From: an uncultured Neomegalonema sp.
Lineage (GTDB): Bacteria; Pseudomonadota; Alphaproteobacteria; Rhodobacterales; Rhodobacteraceae
NCBI GenBank assembly: GCA_938034615.1
Contig: CALHLW010000206.1
Coordinates: forward strand, 1 to 38,492
DNA: 38,492 nucleotides
Direction of reading: 5' to 3'
Each line of letters begins with the position of its first letter. Positions within the stretch are counted from its first letter, which is position 1. Below, in pieces: positions 34,215 to 38,492 of the stretch. A model generated the notes under the pieces. It did no database searches and was not told the DNA's origin. It saw only the letters and a list, made by a program, of their open reading frames with translations. A program made the translations under genes and the position numbers.

Positions 34215-35578
34215 GGGACGTACTCACCGAAGAGGTAGTCGGGCAACCATAGGGCGATACCGGGGAACTGATACATCATCACCATCGAGAAGATGACGAT
34301 GCCAAGGAAGGGCATGATCCCCTTGAAGATCATCATCAATTCGATTTGGTTCTTCAGAACCCCCTTCAGGTAATAGGCGGACATGGCCATCGGGGGTGTC
34401 AGGAACGAGGTCTGGAGATTCAGGGCTACCAGCATCGCGAAGAAATACGGGTTTACGCCAAAGGTATCCAGCATCGGCAGGAAGATCGGCACGAAGATGA
34501 TGAGAATTTCCGACCATTCCAGCGGCCAGCCGAGCAGGAAAATGATGAGCTGGGCAAGTATCAGAAACTGCCATGTTTCCAGATCGTAGGACAACACCCA
34601 CGCTTCGATAATGTCGTGTCCGCCGAGATAGGAGAAGACCGATGCGAAAGTCCATGATCCAACGAACAGCCAGCACACCATCGCGCTCGCCTTGGCGGTC
34701 AGGAAGACGGATTCCTTGACTTTCTGCCATGATAGCGACCGGTAGAGCGCCGCGAGGATCAGGCCGCCGAGTGCGCCCATTGCTGCGGCTTCTGCCGGTG
34801 TCGCGAGACCCCCGAGGATCGACCCGAGGACCAGCATGATAAGCACGGTCAGGGGAACGAAGGAAACGATGAGTTGTAGGTATATTTGGCCTCGGGTGAC
34901 GGTGGGATCGTATTCGGGTTTGGGGGCGATCGACGGATTTATCATCACGCGGACGACCACGTAGACCATGTACAGACCGGCGAGGATCAACCCCGGAAAC
35001 ACCGCTGCTGCGTAGAGCCGCAAGGGCGACAACTCCGCGATGGCGGCATAAACGATCAACATGATCGACGGTGGGATCAGAATACCGAGCGTTCCCCCTG
35101 CGCAGATGACCCCGGCGGCGAACGACCGATCATAATTCGCATTCACCATCGCTGGGAAGGCAAGCAGGCCCATCAACGTAACGACGGCGCCCACGATACC
35201 ACTGGCGGTCGAAAACACGGCGCAGGTCAGCAGCGCGGCGACGGCCATGGAGCCGGGCAGGTTGCGCGCGGCAAGCTGGAGCGACTCGAACAGGCGGTTG
35301 ACGATATTCGCACGCTCGACCACGTAGCCCATGAACAGGAACAGCGGGACGGCGACGAGGGTGTCGTTCTCCATCACCGAATAGGTGTTCTGGTTCAGCA
35401 GGTAGAAAATGTTGTTCTCGAAGTAATCGCCGAACACTAAGATGTCGGCGGCGTCGTGGTAGGCGTAATATCCGAATGCGACGCCCATCGCGAGCAGCGT
35501 GAAGGCGACCGGGAAGCCCAGCAGCACCAGCACGATGAACAGCGAGAGCATGAGGATGGCGACTTCGGGATTGGTCAT
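34211..35578 (-). CDS. dctM: TRAP transporter large permease (DctM-type)
   Basis: 455 aa multi-TM; VALPLFLFMGYVVERANIV-like segment (VAVPLFLFMGYVVERANI), GGTLGILIPPSIMLIVYA, LEWSEILIIFVPIFLPM, LNLQTSFLTPPMAMSAYYLKG. Confidence 0.95.
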   Translation of the reverse strand: MTNPEVAILMLSLFIVLVLLGFPVAFTLLAMGVAFGYYAYHDAADILVFGDYFENNIFYLLNQNTYSVMENDTLVAVPLFLFMGYVVERANIVNRLFESLQLAARNLPGSMAVAALLTCAVFSTASGIVGAVVTLMGLLAFPAMVNANYDRSFAAGVICAGGTLGILIPPSIMLIVYAAIAELSPLRLYAAAVFPGLILAGLYMVYVVVRVMINPSIAPKPEYDPTVTRGQIYLQLIVSFVPLTVLIMLVLGSILGGLATPAEAAAMGALGGLILAALYRSLSWQKVKESVFLTAKASAMVCWLFVGSWTFASVFSYLGGHDIIEAWVLSYDLETWQFLILAQLIIFLLGWPLEWSEILIIFVPIFLPMLDTFGVNPYFFAMLVALNLQTSFLTPPMAMSAYYLKGVLKNQIELMMIFKGIMPFLGIVIFSMVMMYQFPGIALWLPDYLFGEYVP

Positions 35579-35600
35579 CCGGTCAGGCTCCCTGCTTGAG

Positions 35601-35639
35601 TGTCCTGCCCGCGCAAGCGGGTATCCTGTGGGGTGACGA
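35601..35639. repeat. Degenerate type A palindromic remnant in the dctQ-dctM spacer
   Basis: tgtcctgcccgcgcaagcgggtatcctgtggggtgacg. Confidence 0.5.
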
Positions 35640-35645
35640 GAGCGC

Positions 35646-36227
35646 TCATAATGGCCCTCGCTCTGCCTGTGGGCCGAATTCCATCAGGCTGTCTTCGGTT
35701 TCGCGCACATCTTCGAGGCGGTCGAGCCATGCACCCGTTCGCATGGCGATGAGACAGCGCATACATTCGGCGATGCCCTGAATGATGAGGAGTGCACCGG
35801 CGAGCGGAATGAGGGTCTTGAAGAAATAGACCTGGATGCGGGCCGGGCTGTTCCAGCTCACTTCCTGGTAGCGCCATGAGTCGGCGGCGATCTCCCAGCC
35901 GAACCAGAAGAGGGCCAGCATTCCGGGGAAGAAGAACAGCAGGTAGAGGGTGAAATCTATCCGCGCCTGCCAGCGTACTGGCAACAGGCGATAGACCACA
36001 TCGGCTCGCACATGGGTGTCCTGCGCCAATGCGTAAGGTCCGGCCATCAGGAAGAGCGCGCCGTACATCTGCACCATCATGTCGAAGGCCCAGACGGTAG
36101 GCGCGTTCAGCACATAGCGGACGAACACCTCGTAGGAGACGGAGAGCGTCAGGATGAGGATGCACCAGCCGAAGGCGCGTCCGACCCAGATACTCAGGCT
36201 TTCGATGGCGTGGATGGTGCGGATCAA
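35646..36227 (-). CDS. dctQ: TRAP transporter small permease (DctQ-type)
   Basis: ALFLMAGPYALAQDTHVRADVVYRLL; four TM segments. Start likely TTG at 36227 after AGGAGAG; the track ATG at 36275 lies inside a hairpin. Confidence 0.88.
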   Translation of the reverse strand: MIRTIHAIESLSIWVGRAFGWCILILTLSVSYEVFVRYVLNAPTVWAFDMMVQMYGALFLMAGPYALAQDTHVRADVVYRLLPVRWQARIDFTLYLLFFFPGMLALFWFGWEIAADSWRYQEVSWNSPARIQVYFFKTLIPLAGALLIIQGIAECMRCLIAMRTGAWLDRLEDVRETEDSLMEFGPQAERGPL

Positions 36228-36254
36228 AGCACTCTCCTGTCGCAAGGGGAGAAG

Positions 36255-36279
36255 CCGGGTGCCCAATATGGGCACCCGG
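36255..36279 (-). promoter_or_regulatory. Intercistronic stem-loop between dctP and dctQ
   Basis: Perfect 11-bp inverted repeat ccgggtgccca-ata-tgggcacccgg. Confidence 0.75.
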
Positions 36280-36303
36280 TCATGTCATGCGCGTGATGCG
36301 GGA

Positions 36304-37425
36304 TCAGGCGTTGCCGAAGTAGTGGTTATAGGCCAGCTTGTAGTCGGGCTGGTTGAGGTTGAGATACCCCAGCACTTCCTTCGCGTAGGCCTTCTGCGAC
36401 TCGATGACCTTGGCGAAGAATTCGTCTTCGCCGGAGAGGCGCTCGACCACGACATCCCATGCTGCGAGTTGTGCCGCCATGACTGAGTCGGGTGTGCGGT
36501 GGACGTTGACGCCCTGGTCGCGCAGCTTCGCGAGATCTTCGGAATAGCGCTTGGTGTTGTGCCAGTAGAAGTTGGAGTTCTCGGCTTCCGAAGCGTGCTT
36601 CAGGATGGCCTGATGCTCGGCGGGAAGGCGGTCGAACATCTTCTTGTTGAAGGTGACCTCGAAGAATTCCTGGCTCTGGTGGAAGCTGGCGAGGTGGTAA
36701 TCCTTCGACACGTCCTGCATTCCGAAGTCACGGTCGGAGGTCGGGTTGTTGAACTCCGCCGCATCGATGAGGCCGGATTTCATGGCAGGCTGAATTTCGC
36801 CACCGGGAAGCTGAACCACCGACATGCCCATTTCGAGCAGGACGTCGGCAGCCAGACCAACGGTCCGGTATTTCAGACCCTTCATCTGCGAAGCGTCCTT
36901 GATCTCTTCCTTGAACCAGCCGAGGGGCTGGGCGGGCATGGGGGAGTTGAAGAACGACACGACGTTGAGGCCGAGCGAACCCATCAACTCGTCGAACAGT
37001 TCCTGACCACCGCCGTAATGGACCCAGCCGAGCACTTCCTGTGACGACCAGCCGAAGCAGGGGCCGGTGCCAAAGAGGGATGCGGTCTTGGATTTGGAGT
37101 ACCAGTAAGCGGGCACGTAATGCGCGCCGTCAAGCACACCGCGATGCACTGCATCCTGCATCTGCGAGGTCTTCACGACCGAGTTGACCGGCAACAGGTC
37201 GATCTTTAGCGCATCACCCGCCATTGCATGAACGCGGTCGACATAGGACTTGGCGTTTTCGAGGAAGATGCCACCACCCCATGCCGCCTGAACCTTCAGG
37301 GTCTTGGTGGCCGCTTTGGCAACATGCGGGGTTGCGAGGGTCGCAGCACCGGCGATGGAGGCGGCTCCGACCGTCAGAAACTTGCGGCGCGAGGCGGTGT
37401 TCGACTCGTCATGCGTCTTGGACAT
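36304..37425 (-). CDS. dctP: TRAP transporter substrate-binding protein (DctP-type, Tat signal)
   Basis: Start placed at MSKTHDESNTASRRKFLTVGAASIAGAATLATPHVAKA (Tat motif SRRKFL). GWFKEEIKDASQMKGLKYRTVGLAADVLLEMGMSVVQLPGGEIQPAMKSGLIDAAEFNNP is typical of the alpha-keto-acid/chloroaromatic-type TRAP SBPs. Confidence 0.93.
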   Translation of the reverse strand: MSKTHDESNTASRRKFLTVGAASIAGAATLATPHVAKAATKTLKVQAAWGGGIFLENAKSYVDRVHAMAGDALKIDLLPVNSVVKTSQMQDAVHRGVLDGAHYVPAYWYSKSKTASLFGTGPCFGWSSQEVLGWVHYGGGQELFDELMGSLGLNVVSFFNSPMPAQPLGWFKEEIKDASQMKGLKYRTVGLAADVLLEMGMSVVQLPGGEIQPAMKSGLIDAAEFNNPTSDRDFGMQDVSKDYHLASFHQSQEFFEVTFNKKMFDRLPAEHQAILKHASEAENSNFYWHNTKRYSEDLAKLRDQGVNVHRTPDSVMAAQLAAWDVVVERLSGEDEFFAKVIESQKAYAKEVLGYLNLNQPDYKLAYNHYFGNA

Positions 37426-37635
37426 AGTGTCCTCCCAGATGTGTTGGTATCCCAAATGCCTGTTAACCGGCATTAGCGATTGACGCTATCCGCAGTTGAA
37501 CGCTTTGAACAGACGAATTTTCGCGAGGTCATGCGATTCAGGCTGCCCATAGATGGAACGTGAGGAAAATCCGCTGGCATTGCGGCGCAGCATATGTAGG
37601 GTCCGCGCGACATTGCTCTCGGGGGATTTCCTGCC

Positions 37636-38492
37636 ATGACCGACGCCGCGCTCGCCCAGATGCCGAACGCCATCCGCATCCTCGCTCTCGATGCGGTGAA
37701 AGCCGCCAATTCCGGCCATAGCGGGATGCCTATGGGCATGGCCGATGCGGCCACCTCGCTGTTCACGCAGCATATGAAGCTCGATGCGAGCGATCCCCAC
37801 TGGCCGGACCGGGACCGCTTCGTCCTCTCGGCGGGACATGGGTCGATGTTGTTGTATTCGGTGCTGCATCTGCTCGGCTACGAGGACATGACCCTCGATG
37901 AGCTGAAGAATTTCCGCCAGCTTGGCGCAAAGACCGCCGGACACCCGGAATATGGCCATGCGACAGGGATCGAGACGACGACCGGCCCGCTGGGACAAGG
38001 GATCGCCACCGCCGTGGGGATGGCGCTGGGTGAGCGGATGCTCAATGCGCGGTTCGGGGATGATCTGGTCGATCATCATACTTATGTTATCGCGGGCGAC
38101 GGCTGCCTGATGGAAGGCGTGAGCCATGAGGCCATCGACCTCGCCGGGCATCTGCAACTCGGCAAGCTGATCGTTCTGTTCGATGATAACGGCATCACGA
38201 TCGACGGCTCGACCAGTCTTTCTACCTCGATGGATCAGATGAGCCGCTTCACCGCCGCCGGGTGGGACGTGATGGAAGTCGATGGCCACGACATGGACGC
38301 CGTGAGCGCGGCCATCGAGAGTGCGAAGGGGTCGAACCGGCCCTCCATGATCGCTTGCAAGACCGTGATTGGCTTCGGTGCGCCGAAATCTGCCGGGACT
38401 GCGAAGGCGCATGGCGCGATCACCGCCGATGACGAGATCGCAGGTGTGCGCGAAGCGGTGGGCTGGGATCACCCGCCGTTCGAGCTGCCCGA
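37636..38492 (+). CDS. tkt: Transketolase, 5' part (truncated by window edge)
   Basis: [75 protein letters not shown]...[18 protein letters not shown]...[23 protein letters not shown]. Open at the right edge, so absent from the ORF track. Confidence 0.96.
   Translation, partial: MTDAALAQMPNAIRILALDAVKAANSGHSGMPMGMADAATSLFTQHMKLDASDPHWPDRDRFVLSAGHGSMLLYSVLHLLGYEDMTLDELKNFRQLGAKTAGHPEYGHATGIETTTGPLGQGIATAVGMALGERMLNARFGDDLVDHHTYVIAGDGCLMEGVSHEAIDLAGHLQLGKLIVLFDDNGITIDGSTSLSTSMDQMSRFTAAGWDVMEVDGHDMDAVSAAIESAKGSNRPSMIACKTVIGFGAPKSAGTAKAHGAITADDEIAGVREAVGWDHPPFELP

Noticed and set aside
37486-38472. 328 aa minus-strand ORF at the right edge
   Set aside because: Antisense to the transketolase coding region, whose motifs are unambiguous.

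Overview
High-GC, densely coding alphaproteobacterial chromosome segment (order uncertain; Rhodobacterales- or Sphingomonadales-like gene content). No rRNA, tRNA, CRISPR array, prophage or transposase was found. About 33 protein genes are supported. They include accA, a cytochrome P450/hydrolase pair, a glycosyltransferase, an FAD monooxygenase, a trypsin-like protease, ccmF/ccmH, a Zn-alcohol dehydrogenase, a DMT exporter, an MttB-family methyltransferase, a PhyH-type dioxygenase, an MBL-fold hydrolase, mobA/mobB/moeA, murI, an Lrp/AsnC regulator, a bhcB-bhcC-bhcD-like beta-hydroxyaspartate-cycle set, a TRAP transporter (dctP-dctQ-dctM) coupled to an amidase, and the 5' part of a transketolase gene. 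Main items for follow-up: (1) a single polypeptide that appears to join a FAN1-like VRR-NUC nuclease to a DEDDh (DnaQ-like) exonuclease; (2) a beta-hydroxyaspartate-cycle locus that lacks bhcA and an IclR-type bhcR next to it and instead has a divergent Lrp/AsnC regulator; (3) a palindromic repeat apparently translated in-frame at the N-terminus of CcmH; (4) a lipoprotein with a hexapeptide Met-Met repeat and a META/HslJ-like C-terminus; (5) two families of dispersed palindromic elements; (6) a TRAP-plus-amidase operon with an intercistronic hairpin. All calls come from reading translations and motifs by eye. No database search was run.
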